From Distichodus sexfasciatus (lineage: Eukaryota; Chordata; Actinopteri; Characiformes; Distichodontidae): a stretch of 64,000 nt of DNA. The notes under the pieces are model-generated. The model searched no databases and was not told where the DNA came from. It saw only the letters and a list, made by a program, of their open reading frames with translations. Positions 34,123-44,826 of this stretch are shown here, piece by piece; position 1 is the first letter of the stretch; every line of letters starts with the position of its first letter. The stretch is from contig JAVGVS010000018.1 of assembly GCA_032718565.1 (NCBI GenBank), positions 124,001 to 188,000 of the forward strand, in the 5' to 3' direction. Made by a program: the position numbers and the translations under genes.

Positions 34123-35400
34123 TACCAACATCATTCATTTGAAAAAATAAAATCGCACATAAGCGGTGGTAAGTACTTAACCCATATTCCCCAATATGAT
34201 GTGAATTCTTCCAATGTATTAATGGCCAACACTGTTATATTTTCCATTTAATAAATATCCATTGCAATTCCCATTCATGTATTCAAAGCTGGACTCTCAT
34301 GTGATAACCAGTTCCTAATAAAAGTTTTACTAGCCACTAGCGTACATTGAATAAATATTTACCTCTTTGCAGCTGTTGTTGAGGGATATATGGTCTTACT
34401 ATCTAGAGGCTTTTCACACTGATTATTTCATTCTCATGTATTCCAGTGACTTCACTGTCACTCATCTCATGTCCTACTTGTCCTGATTCAATTTGATACG
34501 AGGATATCTGTGATTTCCATTCATGAATTACAAATATATTGATGCTATTTATGAGTTCTGTACATATGTCCTTTGTGACATTCTGTTCGATAAACAAGTG
34601 AAACTGATAGCTTACCATGCTGGGGACTACGAGATGAATAGTGCAACGTAAATGGGCTGTAGTGCTGATGTCTGTCAGTGGGAACTTCATTACATCTGGG
34701 ACATGAAAGGAAAGGAGAAAAGAAATGATATTACCTGTCCTTAGTTGCACTTACATAATAGGACACACACATACACACATTTTTGTAGATTCCAAGCACA
34801 TGCACATACACAGTATAACATGCTTGCAATGTGTCTTTTACCTTTACCCTTTACCTTTATGGTAGAAAGAGAAAGAAAGATAGCAAGACATGTTGAGAAA
34901 ATAAAGGGAGAGATACAGATGACTGAGCGAGAGAAAGGGAGAGATATAGACGGGTGAGATGGAGTAAGTTAAGAAAAAGATGGATGAGACAGAGAAAGGG
35001 AGAGAAAAATAAGAAACAAAATACCAAAAAAGAAAAGTGCACAACAAAAATAGATTTTATTTGGCAGTTGATATGTCAAACATTATGATCTTCCGGACCT
35101 CTTTAAATTTTAGTTGAATACTCCTGTCCTGCCCTGTCCTTAATTTCTTACATGTATTTAATATATGAATGCCCAAACATGTATTTTGATAAGATTATTT
35201 TTTATTTTATATGTAAATTTGAGTATAATTTATTAAACATAATTAACTAATTTATTTAAAATAAAATTATTTTTTAAAAATATTTTTCATTTATTTAAAA
35301 TCTTTTTTTTCAGTGAACAGTGTAGCAGAAATGGCTCACTTTTAGATGAGTAAAAAGAATCTGGCGGCCATTTTTCTTGTGTGCATGTCTCTCATTCTCT
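34123..35400. other. AT-rich DNA with a GA-rich patch
   Basis: A purine-rich patch at about 34862-35030 (GAAAGAGAAAG, GAGAGATAT) accounts for the mirrored serine/leucine/phenylalanine frames on the minus strand. AT content is very high at 35160-35330. No gene recognised. Confidence 0.55.
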
Positions 35401-37390
35401 CACTCTCTCTCTCTCGCACACGCACACACCCTCTGTGCATTCACTCAGCCCTCATGCTGATCCGATTCTCTGGCCAATGGACTGGGAGGCAGTGCAGACG
35501 TCATTAGCTGCTCTGCTACAGCCCAGCGCACATGAGCTGGAGCTGCCTCCTGCCTGAAAGAGAGAGAGAGAGAGAGAAGCTGTGACACAGAGAGTGAAGG
35601 AGATAAGTGCAGCACAGGGATGCAGAAAGATATGAAAACAGCGTGAGGAGAATATAAAAATGAAAGAAAGATCCGCCAATTAAAGAAGCCTCCCACTCGT
35701 TCCAGCTTTTCTCTGTTTTCCTCCGCTTGTTTCTTCTCAGTGTCACTCACTGCATATTCATCCTCATCATGCAGAATTCTGAGTGTAATTTTTGGTGACA
35801 ACATGGAGTTGGATAACCACAGATGTTGAGGCGGCAGATGTGAAAATAAAAATACAACAATGCAGCTTTAAAAGTGAGACCTTCTAATGCACTACATGAC
35901 ACCATTCAGTAGCAGACTCAGATCTGTACATGTATAATTTATCACATAATTCCTATATATCCTGCACTTGCTGCAGTGTTTCAGCCCATCTTTCCCCTGT
36001 GCCGTTCAGAGGGAGTGTGGAAGCAGTGCACTGTGGGTATCTCTCCATCTCTTTATTCCTCCTCCAGTCAGAGAGTGAATGTATTATTTACAGGGGCGGT
36101 TAAAGTAGGACACAGAAGCCTTCATAGACGGCCCATCTGGGAGCCTGTGTGTTCTCACACGTGGAGCGCGTTCTGCCTATCGCTTTGGCTTCATAAAATC
36201 GGCAGCGTTTCTCATTCACCCATTACTGATGTATGAAATTTAATTACCGGATTTGGAATAAGGCGTAGGGAAGCGGGAGGCCAGTGAGACCACCGTCAGT
36301 CTTCCTGCACAAGCTTGGGTTTTCTACACAAAGGAATAGTCTAAAGGCGGCGACTGGATTCTTTTTCCGTCATGTGTTCCTTTCTTTTTACTTTGCTTCC
36401 GTTCAGGTTCCTCCATTCCCCATCTCTTTGCATGTCTTTTGTTTCACACTTGTTTTATTTGGTTAGCCTTGTATTATTTAATTTCTTTTTCCCCTACTAA
36501 CTCTGCAATCATGGCCCACTTTTCTTGCATTTGCTCATCTTTCTGTGAGGTGCTTTCATTTTAACCCATAGTGTTCCGTCCTTCATCTCAGACACTGTCC
36601 TCGTTTCCTCTTTGTTTACAACCCAGTTAGCCCTTTTCATGTCTCCTTCTCTAAGCCTCTTCACCTCAGCCTTTTCGTGCTGGGGTTCCATCTTCCTCCA
36701 GTTTCTCAGAGCTCCACATACCACATTAAACCACTGCGGCTGCTCTTCCTCCCCCCTCTTCCTCCCTTTCTCTCTCCCTCCCTCCTTCCCTCTGCCTCTC
36801 CCAGCTCCCTGAGCCAGCCTTTATTAGTGGAGCTATATTCAGCCAAGGCTGGTGGCAGACGGCAGGAGCAGTGCCGGTGCTCCATCCAGACGGCAGGACT
36901 GGCAGACAGGAGCCCGGCAGCCTCTGCCATCCTCGTCTCAATCAGCCCGATCAGGAAAAAAGGGCTGATTCATCTCTCAGGAAGTCAGACCAGAGGTGGG
37001 CACACAGGAAGGATGCAGGCGGTCTTGCTTATTACATCAGTCCCACGTTCCACGTGCAAGTGAGAAAATGCACGCTGGAGTGGGTTGGCAAAGAACCTTG
37101 GAATAAGGCTGTATTCGGACATGGAATCGGGCAAAATGACAAATGAGTAGAGGTTGATTACACAACGATGGTTGCACTATAAACATTACATATACAACAA
37201 GAAAAATTGTTTAATTTCATTTTGCCTGCAAGGGTTTCATTAAAGATATTACCTCAGATATCACATACCAATAGACATGATCACCAATTATTAGATTAGC
37301 TCATCAAAGAAATTAATTAAAATTAATTTTAAAAAAGTGATTCTAAAAATATGATATAAAGTATTTTTGCTGATTTCACCACCAGTTTAT
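35401..37390. other. Non-coding DNA with TC/GA tracts; CNE-like patches
   Basis: Short TC (35397-35415) and GA (35559-35578) tracts and a pyrimidine-rich stretch at 36744-36805. Blocks at 36090-36260 (ending AATTTAATTACCGG) and 36810-37080 have balanced composition and could be conserved elements. Open frames of up to 128 codons overlap on both strands and are composition-driven. No gene recognised. Confidence 0.4.
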
Positions 37391-37394
37391 TCTC

Positions 37395-37545
37395 TGTTTA
37401 GCCTTTTACCTTTTCTTGGTAGGTGCTACATAAATCTCCCCCTCTCCCTACCCAGACAGCAGATAACAGATATTTTTAAAGTACTTACATTTCCACAGTA
37501 GTTAAGTTTCCCCAGTACTATGAACATCATATGATATTAAACATT
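37395..37545. repeat. Duplicated module, copy 1
   Basis: The series CCTTTTACCTTTTCTTGG, GTGCTACATAAATCTCCC, CAGACAGCAGATAACAGATA and AGTAGTTAAGTTT recurs in order, diverged, at 38795-38935. This could be a local duplication or two copies of an unnamed repeat. Confidence 0.4.
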
Positions 37546-37768
37546 CTATGCAAGGTCTTTATTTAAGTGGACAACCATTCATGGGTTTTGACATAGTGGA
37601 TTAAGGGGTATATTTCCCCAACAAGCATCTGAAGCAGGATTTGACTACATAACTCCTATTTGGTTTACAATTCTTCCCAAATGCTAGTGGTGAAATATAC
37701 AAAACAGACTATGATTGATATGCTAATTTGTTCACCTACTGTAAAGTGCTTGCAAAAGTGAACCATTA

Positions 37769-38034
37769 GGGTCTGTGTCCACCAAACATGTTTTTTTTGT
37801 GCTGAGAATGGTCAAATCCCTGCTCACTCAGAGCGCTTTCCCGGCACATTCCTTAGCGCTTGTTTAGTATGTCTGCGTTCGGTAGTTTACCTGACAAGAT
37901 TATCTTTACAATGGAGAGAAATTGCATCTTGGCATTAGTGGCAAGGTTTGAACTTGATACTCACATGTCTTCGAGACGTAGAGATTGGGTGCATGAAATA
38001 AACCGTGCAAGCAGTGTTTGGTGGACACAGGCCC
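37769..38034 (+). mobile_element. PIF/Harbinger-like element, 266 bp
   Basis: Starts GGGTCTGTGTCCACCAAACA and ends TGTTTGGTGGACACAGGCCC, inverted repeats of about 20 bases with one difference. It is flanked by TTA on both sides (37766-37768 and 38035-38037), the standard three-base target of PIF/Harbinger elements. An internal frame from 37911 reads MERNCILALVARF and later RRRDWVHEIN. The latter resembles the conserved RRRxWVHxIN stretch near the N-terminus of Harbinger-type nucleases, so this looks like an internal deletion derivative of an autonomous element. It cannot encode a working enzyme. Confidence 0.75.
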
Positions 38035-38137
38035 TTATTTATGATATAGTTCTTCATACTTCAGGAGAGAAAATGATCAGCAGACATCAAAGCAGAACTT
38101 GTATAGGTTCAAGTAGTTTGTTAATACTTCAAATTTG

Positions 38138-38257
38138 CCATCACCAGTTTAGCCTGAACGATTTGATGTGCTCCTTAACATCTGAATTCACTGGACTCTT
38201 GCTTTACTTCCCCTTATTCTGAATTCTGTCAAATTGTTCAGGCTAAACAGGTAATGG
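38138..38257. repeat. Inverted repeat, ~30-base arms
   Basis: CCATCACCAGTTTAGCCTGA at 38138 is the near-complement of TTCAGGCTAAACAGGTAATGG ending at 38257, with a 59-base spacer. This may be another fold-back element or part of the duplicated region around it. Confidence 0.6.
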
Positions 38258-38286
38258 AGTCCAAATAAACTTGAAACATGTCAATG

Positions 38287-38524
38287 TAATGGTTAGGGAG
38301 TTGGCTCAGTGATCAGAAGGTCAGTAGTTCTAGTCTCCTGTAACGGTACTACAGAGATACTCATGAGCTATGTACCATTCCCAAGTATTGCTCCCTGGGT
38401 GCTGTCTATGTTAGCTGCCCATTGCTCCATGGATGCGTCAAATGCAGAGGTCACATTTTGTTGTGGTGCACTGTGTGCTGTGCTGTATTATGCTGTGTTC
38501 AGCATGACAAAGCATCACTCACTT
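38287..38524 (+). mobile_element. SINE-A, diverged copy
   Basis: The head is degraded (GGTTAGGGAGTTGGCTC). The body is clear: GTGATCAGAAGGTCAG near 38309, GATACTCATGAGC near 38356, GTCAAATGCAGAGGTCAC near 38437 and the tail CATCACTCACTT. Confidence 0.75.
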
Positions 38525-38794
38525 AAAACAAATTAATTCAATTAAAATCAACAATAATATGTCCTGCGACATAACTCTTTTAGCCTGGATATTTTATGGA
38601 CTTTGTAGCATCAGAATCCTAATATCTTATTCCAATTCTGAAGTTTATGCTACGGAGGCTAAACTTGGGATGGAGCAGCACAGGTTATGACTGCAGTCTC
38701 CAAACATGCTCAGTTGTCACCAGTTTGGCTTGGACATTGGCTGGCATCTGTAGCATCTAAATTCCAGATTCTTTAAATCCAGTTCCTCAGTATG

Positions 38795-38935
38795 GTCTTT
38801 CTCCTTTTCTTGAAAAGGGCTACAAATATCTCCCTCACATACAGCAGATACCAGATACTGATTCAAGGTAGTTAAGTAGTTTAAATATTCCCATTACATA
38901 ATAACATGCTGTACACGTGTACATTATGCTAAATA
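38795..38935. repeat. Duplicated module, copy 2
   Basis: Diverged second copy of 37395-37545 (CCTTTTCTTGAAAAGGGC, ACAAATATCTCCCTC, ACAGCAGATACCAGATAC). A separate pair (TTTAGCCTGGATATTTTATG at 38579 and GTTTGGCTTGGACATTGG at 38723, each followed by TGTAGCATC) suggests further tandem structure just upstream. Confidence 0.35.
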
Positions 38936-38989
38936 TTATAGCTTTCACAGCTTAAATGATCATGTCCAAGCACACAGCTTTGTCCTACC

Positions 38990-39400
38990 ATATCATCTGT
39001 AAAAAGCAATAATTTCCATGATAATTAACTGTGCAGTAATTAGCCAGGCAAATGGCACAGTGGAGAAATGGAATCCAAAAGCGAGGCAGAACTATATCGC
39101 AGTCAGTGTAATGGAAACCCTGGTAAACTTCTGAGGCCTCACTGAGGCTTCTTTAGCTGCAGACTTTGATTCACAGGACTGACAACCTTATTATGCACAG
39201 CGCTTATTATTGATATTACTCTGAGCTCGGTTGCCATGACCACCGTGCAAGAGACATTTAATTTTCTCTCCTCCATCATCATTATCTATGAGACCATCTG
39301 TTGTGCAAAATGAATTCAGCCTCATTTGCATGACTGATAAGCGCATTCTTTATCTATTTAACAGAAGGTCATATGCCATGGGTTTGGAGACAGGGAAGGA
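38990..39400. promoter_or_regulatory. Candidate conserved non-coding element
   Basis: Non-repetitive block with CATGATAATTAACTGTGC near 39018, GCAGTAATTAGCC near 39034, GAGACATTTAATTTTC near 39250 and TCATTTGCATGACTG near 39323. The last contains an octamer-like ATTTGCAT on the plus strand. No coding frame. Function inferred from site density. Confidence 0.3.
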
Positions 39401-39409
39401 GAGAGAGAG

Positions 39410-39411
<2 letters not shown>

Positions 39412-39473
<62 letters not shown>
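39412..39473. repeat. Compound (TG)n(AG)n microsatellite
   Basis: About 12 TG steps at 39412-39436 run directly into about 18 AG steps to 39473. Confidence 0.95.
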
Positions 39474-39475
<2 letters not shown>

Positions 39476-39479
39476 CATT

Positions 39480-40119
39480 AACATGAATGTTTATTTTTGG
39501 TGAGTTCTGGTCTCACAGTCTGTAAGTGTGTGAGGGTGTGTACGTGTGTGTATGTGTATGTGGGGGGAGATGAGTAAAACTAGCTATTGGGGTTTAAGCA
39601 TTTTTTCTTGACCAGAGAAAATATAAAATGTTTAAGTAAATAATTTGACTTAAATTTTTTTGCTTCAATTAATTAATACATTCATTTATGCAATGTATCT
39701 ATAACTGCAGTAAAACTGTGGACTAGAGCTTTGCTATCAGCTTGGCTACGTCGATTTCTGTTTTCTAAAATTCCCCTCCTGTGTTACAGTTCAGCCATCC
39801 TGATCGCACACCATCCCCTCCTAGTGAAGAGGGATTTCCTGATATTTTACGTGAGCATCACTGAAATGTGACCTACTTCCTAAAATATATGCTGCAGTCG
39901 TGCACACTTCCCTTACAATGTCCGTTCATTTATCCAACTGTTTATTGTCTGCCGCCCTCAAGATTTCGTTTGCCCAAAGTCAGGTTACTGAAGCCAATTT
40001 TACATCAGGTTTTATTTTTGCGTTGTGCTTCCCTCCTTTTACAGACGTCCCTCTTAAACTGTACATCTTTACATCTGCACGGTTGTGTTGCTCTGCTCCG
40101 TGACGGCTCTCCTCGGGCT
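39480..40119. other. Non-coding DNA, nothing recognised
   Basis: Imperfect TG repeats near 39537-39562, an AT-rich stretch, then a more balanced block leading into the minisatellite. No gene recognised. Confidence 0.5.
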
Positions 40120-40296
40120 CAGCACCGGACGCTGTCCAACATCACGCGTTCAGCACCGGACGCTGTCCAGCATCACGAGTTCAGCACCGGACGCTGTCCA
40201 ACATCACGCGTTCAGCACCGGACGCTGTCCAACATCACGCGTTCAGCACCGGACGCTGTCCAGCATCACGAGTTCAGCACCGGGAGCTGTCCGGGC
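40120..40296 (+). repeat. 31-bp minisatellite, 5.7 copies
   Basis: Units start CAGCACCGGACGCTGTCC at 40120, 40151, 40182, 40213, 40244 and 40275, spaced exactly 31 bases apart. Two variants alternate after GTCC, one with AACATCACGCG and one with AGCATCACGAG, in the order A, B, A, A, B, then a partial unit. Because 31 is not a multiple of three, all three frames rotate through the array and create a 159-codon frame (39868-40347) and a 119-codon frame (40085-40444) without implying a protein. CpG is dense here and in the next 60 bases. Confidence 0.95.
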
Positions 40297-40741
40297 GCGC
40301 GTGCTACTCCACTTCTCCCGCGGTCACGGTACGCGAACGCGGCGTGAAATAAAACCACAGAAAGCACGAGCAGCAGATATATCAGTCTGGAACGATGTCT
40401 ATTTTAAAAGAATTATATCTGTAAGCAAGAATAGAGAAATGTGATACAAGATTCTGACTGCAAGTGTTAAATGATAATGAACTAAAAGTCTTTCTCTAGG
40501 TAAAATTCAGCCTAAATAAATAATAAAAGGATAAAATAAAATGTAAAAAGTCATACTCCAACAGAGGATATAATATATTGTATATAAAAGGCAATCTTTA
40601 AAATGAAACTGAATTAATAAAATAATTATTCTAAATGATTCTATATAAAATATGTTCTACCCAAAATATAATCAACCAGTCAAGAAGAAAGAATGAAAGA
40701 GAAGGTTCTCCCAAGAAAAGCATTAAATATCCCAACAAGCC

Positions 40742-40745
<4 letters not shown>
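40297..40745. other. CpG-dense edge, then AT-rich DNA
   Basis: GGGCGCGCGTGC and CGGTACGCGAACGCGG follow the minisatellite to about 40345; beyond that the sequence is very AT-rich and unrecognised. Confidence 0.5.

Positions 40746-40772
<27 letters not shown>
40746..40772. repeat. (GA)n microsatellite
   Basis: About 13 GA steps. Confidence 0.95.
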
Positions 40773-40776
<4 letters not shown>

Positions 40777-40974
40777 AATAAAAGGACAGAAAAGGTTCTC
40801 ATCAACGAAGGATGCTCTTTCTTGTAGGTAAAAGTACATTTCATTTTTACTTTACATACAATACACAACATCCTCTACTGGGTGAACCTTTTCTTTCTTT
40901 CTATTTCTTACTTTCTCTCTCTTTCTCTTTTTTTGCTGGTTGACATTCTGTGCTGAAATGTCAAGAAGGGTAGT

Positions 40975-41530
40975 ATCGGCTGACCTGTAATTAATTAATG
41001 GCTAATCACTGATGGGAGAATGCATTGTTTTGAAACATATCTGCCTGGTTGTTGTTTAATTGGTCTCATGGGACAATCCATTTAAACCTTCTATTAGAGA
41101 TAAATTAGGTCTGTGCCCATGTACGTAGTCCTTGCTACAATAAAGGGACTAGAACCAACATCTATTCCTTTACCATTGTCCTGAATGCAGCGTTTCATAT
41201 GGAATAGCCTCAAAAGCTTAGCGCACCAAATATTAAGGAAGAACACTAACTATAATGAAGCACTCGTTCAGCAGGCCGAGTGGAGGCAAGGCTTGGTATC
41301 TCCTTTGTCTAGGCAGGGACTGATCAGCTCTCTCCAGCAGGGGAAATTGCCAGGCTGTGTGAATTGGCTGCTCCTAAGCCAGTTATCTTGCCACTTCACA
41401 GTGCTGCTACTTTGCTAGAGTTCAAAGCCCTGAGTGAGGGAGGACATTAATTAGCTATGGCAGGCTGAGCCCAGTGCCGCTGTTCTGGGTACTGTGGTAA
41501 GGGGTTACATGCAGGTTGGAGCTGAAACTC
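40975..41530. promoter_or_regulatory. Candidate conserved non-coding elements
   Basis: Two repeat-free blocks. At 40985-41095 are TGTAATTAATTAATGGCTAA, GAATGCATTGTTTTG and GTTTAATTGGTC. At 41390-41490 is GGACATTAATTAGCTATGG. The TAATTA palindromes are classic paired homeodomain sites. No open frame has a protein motif. Confidence 0.3.
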
Positions 41531-41819
41531 CACAGTGCTGCACTTGCGTCAAGGCAAAAGGTGTGTGTGAGTGTGAGATTTCCTGATTAAATAATTGCAG
41601 AAATCTATGGATGCAGACAGAGACACGTTCTTGCGTTACTGTATTGTAAAACTCAAATAATACTAAAGCTACACCTCCTGTCCCTAATCTTACCTTCAGG
41701 AGACTAAAGGAAATCTTTTGTATGTTCTTCCATTTTTTTGTTCAAATAAAAGATATGTTTCTGAATATTTGGTGACTAACTAGAGTCATTTTCCCTATTG
41801 TCAGGAAACATTTGGTCAC
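41531..41819. other. Non-coding DNA, nothing recognised
   Basis: Short AT-rich stretch without gene or repeat. Confidence 0.5.
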
Positions 41820-41992
41820 AAGCAGACACACAGACACACACAGACACACACACACACAGCTCTGCCCTAGAGACCACAAGGCCTTTGGGAAGCCCCCGAT
41901 TAAACAGTCTGCAGCTCTGTGTCTTTCTCTTTCACACAAACCTACACACACACACACACGCACGCACACGCACGCACACACACACACACATT
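41820..41992. repeat. Two (CA)n-rich tracts
   Basis: Interrupted CA repeats at about 41823-41858 (with ACAGACA units) and 41943-41990 (with CGCACG interruptions). Overlapping histidine/threonine and cysteine/valine frames on both strands derive from them. Confidence 0.95.
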
Positions 41993-42084
41993 TACTCATA
42001 CTACTCATACATATACATACAGAAAGATACAAAGCAAGTGTGAGACCAATGTTAGTCTAGGACAGAGAGAAGGGAACACATTCA

Positions 42085-42395
42085 TATCCTACGTCCCTAA
42101 CTCACTCTCTCTCTCTCACTCTCTCTCTCCACCTCTCAGCCCTGTTGTTCACGCATACACTCATTCTCACACATCCACGCACACATACATGTTGTGAGGC
42201 ACGCAGGCGTCTGTGCACTCGTCCTCAGGCTCTAATTCACCGCTCTTCCTTTGTCTCGCTGAGTGTTTGGGTAGCAGGCTGCAGCCTGAGCTGCGGATAT
42301 GAGAGGCGTAATGGTGAGGGTAAGGTCCGCTCCTTCTTCCTCTGCACATGTTCAGCTCTTCAACCAGACAACTGCTGTGACTCACTATCGCCTGC

Positions 42396-42428
<33 letters not shown>

Positions 42429-42688
42429 CCTTCCGTTTTCCTCCCTCCCTCTACCTCTTTCTTTCTATTTCTCGCTCCCTCTCTCTGTCTGCTGCTCTCC
42501 TCCTTGCCGTCTTCTCTGCTGTGACGGCACCATCCTCACTTTCTCTTGCTCCGCCTCATCGGTGCTGCCCCCATTCCATTTCTTCTTTTTTTCCCTGCCT
42601 CGCTCTCCCTCCTTCTCTCTTGCTGCCTCTCTCTCTGTATCCCATTCTATGTCTTGCTGCCTCTCTCTCTCATACTCCCCCCTCATAC

Positions 42689-42725
<37 letters not shown>

Positions 42726-42835
42726 TGCTCAGCTCCAGGCCCATTGGTTGCCTGCCTTGAACCATTATCTCTCTCCTTCCTCCTGACTGTCTCCGGCTCC
42801 TTCCGTCTCCCCCTCCTCGCTCCCTGCACGCCCGT
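42085..42835 (+). other. Pyrimidine-rich tract with (TC)n arrays
   Basis: Pure (TC)n runs at 42402-42428 and 42692-42722 sit within about 700 bases of strongly C/T-biased plus strand. The frames of 213 codons (42145-42786), 153 codons (42299-42760) and 104 codons (42546-42860) are leucine/serine/proline-rich translations of this tract in three registers and are not credible genes. The bias flips to purine just downstream. Confidence 0.8.
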
Positions 42836-42839
42836 CGGC

Positions 42840-43045
42840 TTTCAACTCCTAAAAAAATGATTTGCATACAGGAGCAGAAGAGAACTTTCCAACGTGCGCT
42901 TTGAACGAGAGAGGGAGAGCGTGAGAGAGAGTGAGGGACGAGAACGCGTGCGCAAGGAGACGACTGCCGACGAAAGAGAGACAATCGGGAACAATAAAAG
43001 AAAAGTTTGAGGGAAGACGGCATTTCAGGACTGGTGGGTTCCTTT
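42840..43045 (+). promoter_or_regulatory. Possible promoter and untranslated first exon
   Basis: The sequence switches here from pyrimidine-rich to purine-rich. An octamer-like GATTTGCATA lies at 42859-42868. The next 150 bases are CpG-dense (ACGTGCGC, GAACGCGTGCGCAAGG, GACGACTGCCGACG) and contain no ATG, as a 5' untranslated exon would. A weak donor-like ACTGGTGGGT lies at 43030-43039. No clear TATA box is present. No coding sequence follows in the window that I can connect to it, so the gene is not identified. Confidence 0.3.
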
Positions 43046-44500
43046 CTATTTCCCTTTCAACTCTTAATGTTTGGCTATGCCTTGCATGTATTGTGTTGCT
43101 GCAAGTTCCTGATTATATAATATATATCTAATTTGATATTTATCTATGCAAATGCATAGTTTTACATTATTGCTCAGAAGCGGATCGGACGAGAAAGCGT
43201 CAGGGAGAGAGAGGATAACTGCAGAATGTTACAACTTCTTGAGGCTGCAGTTTTATAAAATATCTTGAGCTGTTTTGCAGATAATGTAGTGGTGTTTATG
43301 CTTTATGAGGCATATTTGTGGGTGAAATGCGAGCGCTGTTGCTCTCCCAACTTTGTTTTCCTAGAGTCGCTCTCCTGTAGTCAGCTGCAGAGTGGAGTGA
43401 ACTTGGCTAAAGAGGTTCTCAGATCACGCTTCTTTTGTGCATTGTTTCCAGAAGCTTCGGTGAGCTTTGTGATGTTTGTTCTGAAGCTTGCCCCAGCAGT
43501 GATCTATAAGCTTCTGTGTGGGACTCACTGGTCCCTGCAGTGCAAAAGGGGGACAGATTTGGGTTGTTTTTCTATTGTTATGGGAGTTGGCAACATGTCC
43601 ATGCACATTGTGCAAACTTTTGGGAGTGCTGAGAGTAAACAAGACAGTTTATGATGTAAACACTGGTCTTTCCAAAGGGGGTGGCTCACATTTTTGTTGC
43701 CTTTTTCGGTTTGCTTTTTTTTTCTTTTTATACATATCGGATGGTAACAAAAAGTGTATGTTTAACCTGTTATAATGCCTGCTGATGACCAATTTCAGTG
43801 GAAAGTATTTTTGACTGCTTTTCATTATAAGTGTGAGATAATAATATTTCCAAGTTTGTAAAAAGTAAATTTTTGTTTTATTCCGCTAACCTGGTGACAG
43901 CTCTACTTTAATTGTCAGTCTGATCATTATCATATTAAAATAGTTGCAGTGTTGCATTGTGCATCAGTATCTGATGAATAACTCAGCATAAGTTCTTTGT
44001 GAGTTTATCGGTGAAAAGATGAAGATGGCAAAGGACGAACCAGAACCTGTGTAAACTCGGACTTTCATGTATAGCTCAGAGCTGACCACCCTGAACACTC
44101 CCACATCTGTAACTCAATCTGCAGGATGCAAGGCGAAGTATTGTAGTCTGGCCGTGAGACAAAGTGCACTTTAGTGAGTGCTAATGGTCCATCTCAGGGT
44201 AGCTATGGGCTCTAGGTTGCAGTGTGAGAGGAGGTCAGTGTGAAGCTCTGCTGTGAGGTTGGGTGTGGAGCTCAGATTCTACAGATGACAACTTCTTACA
44301 GCAACTCTGTGAGAACGTGGGGCTTGGTCAAGAGAAATGTGGGGACATTCCTAACAAATCAGCAAATGTTCATTATGACTCAACTGCTTATTATTCTTCA
44401 GTGTGTCTTTTTAATGTCTGTATACCGTTACACTCACAAATTATATGAAGGAACTGACTTTATTTGACTGTATTCTTCATTTTAAACAGTTGGGTCATTT
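43046..44500. other. Non-coding DNA, no gene recognised
   Basis: A 129-codon frame on the plus strand (43265-43654) is cysteine/valine-rich with no family motif. It could be transcribed if the upstream promoter is real, but there is no evidence that it codes. Confidence 0.4.
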
Positions 44501-44742
44501 GGGGTAGTTGGTGGCGTAACGGTATAGTGTTCGCCCCATGATCAGAAGGTGGCAGGTTTGAATCCAGGAGCGGTAAAGGTACCACTGAGGTACTCATGAG
44601 CAAGGTACCGTCCCCATGCACTGCTGATTGTTAGCTGCCCACTGCTCTGGAAGGGTCAAATGCAGAGGTCACATTTCATTGAGTTGCACTGTGTGCTGTA
44701 CTGTGGTGTGTTCACAATGACAAACAATCACTCCCTTTCATT
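44501..44742 (+). mobile_element. SINE-A, well-preserved copy
   Basis: Head GGGGTAGTTGGTGGCGTAAC at 44501, GATCAGAAGGTGGC near 44539, GAGGTACTCATGAGCAAGG near 44587 and tail CAAACAATCACTCCCTTTCA. With the copy at 7931 it is the most complete member. Confidence 0.8.
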
Positions 44743-44792
44743 TGTGGAAAAGTTTTTTTTTCATTTTGTAACTGAGTTATGTATTACAGTGG

Positions 44793-44794
<2 letters not shown>

Positions 44795-44825
<31 letters not shown>
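44795..44825. repeat. (GT)n microsatellite
   Basis: About 15 uninterrupted GT steps. Confidence 0.95.

Positions 44826-44826
<1 letters not shown>

Noticed and set aside
40120..40296. CRISPR-like array
   Set aside because: The 31-base units are contiguous with no unique spacers, and the genome context is vertebrate; it is a minisatellite.
39868..40347. 159-codon frame with an internally repeated peptide
   Set aside because: The repetition is a 31-base minisatellite read through three registers; unit length is not a multiple of three, so no coding selection is implied.
42145..42786. 213-codon open frame on the plus strand
   Set aside because: Serine/leucine/proline repeats come from (TC)n arrays, and other frames are open over the same span in different registers.
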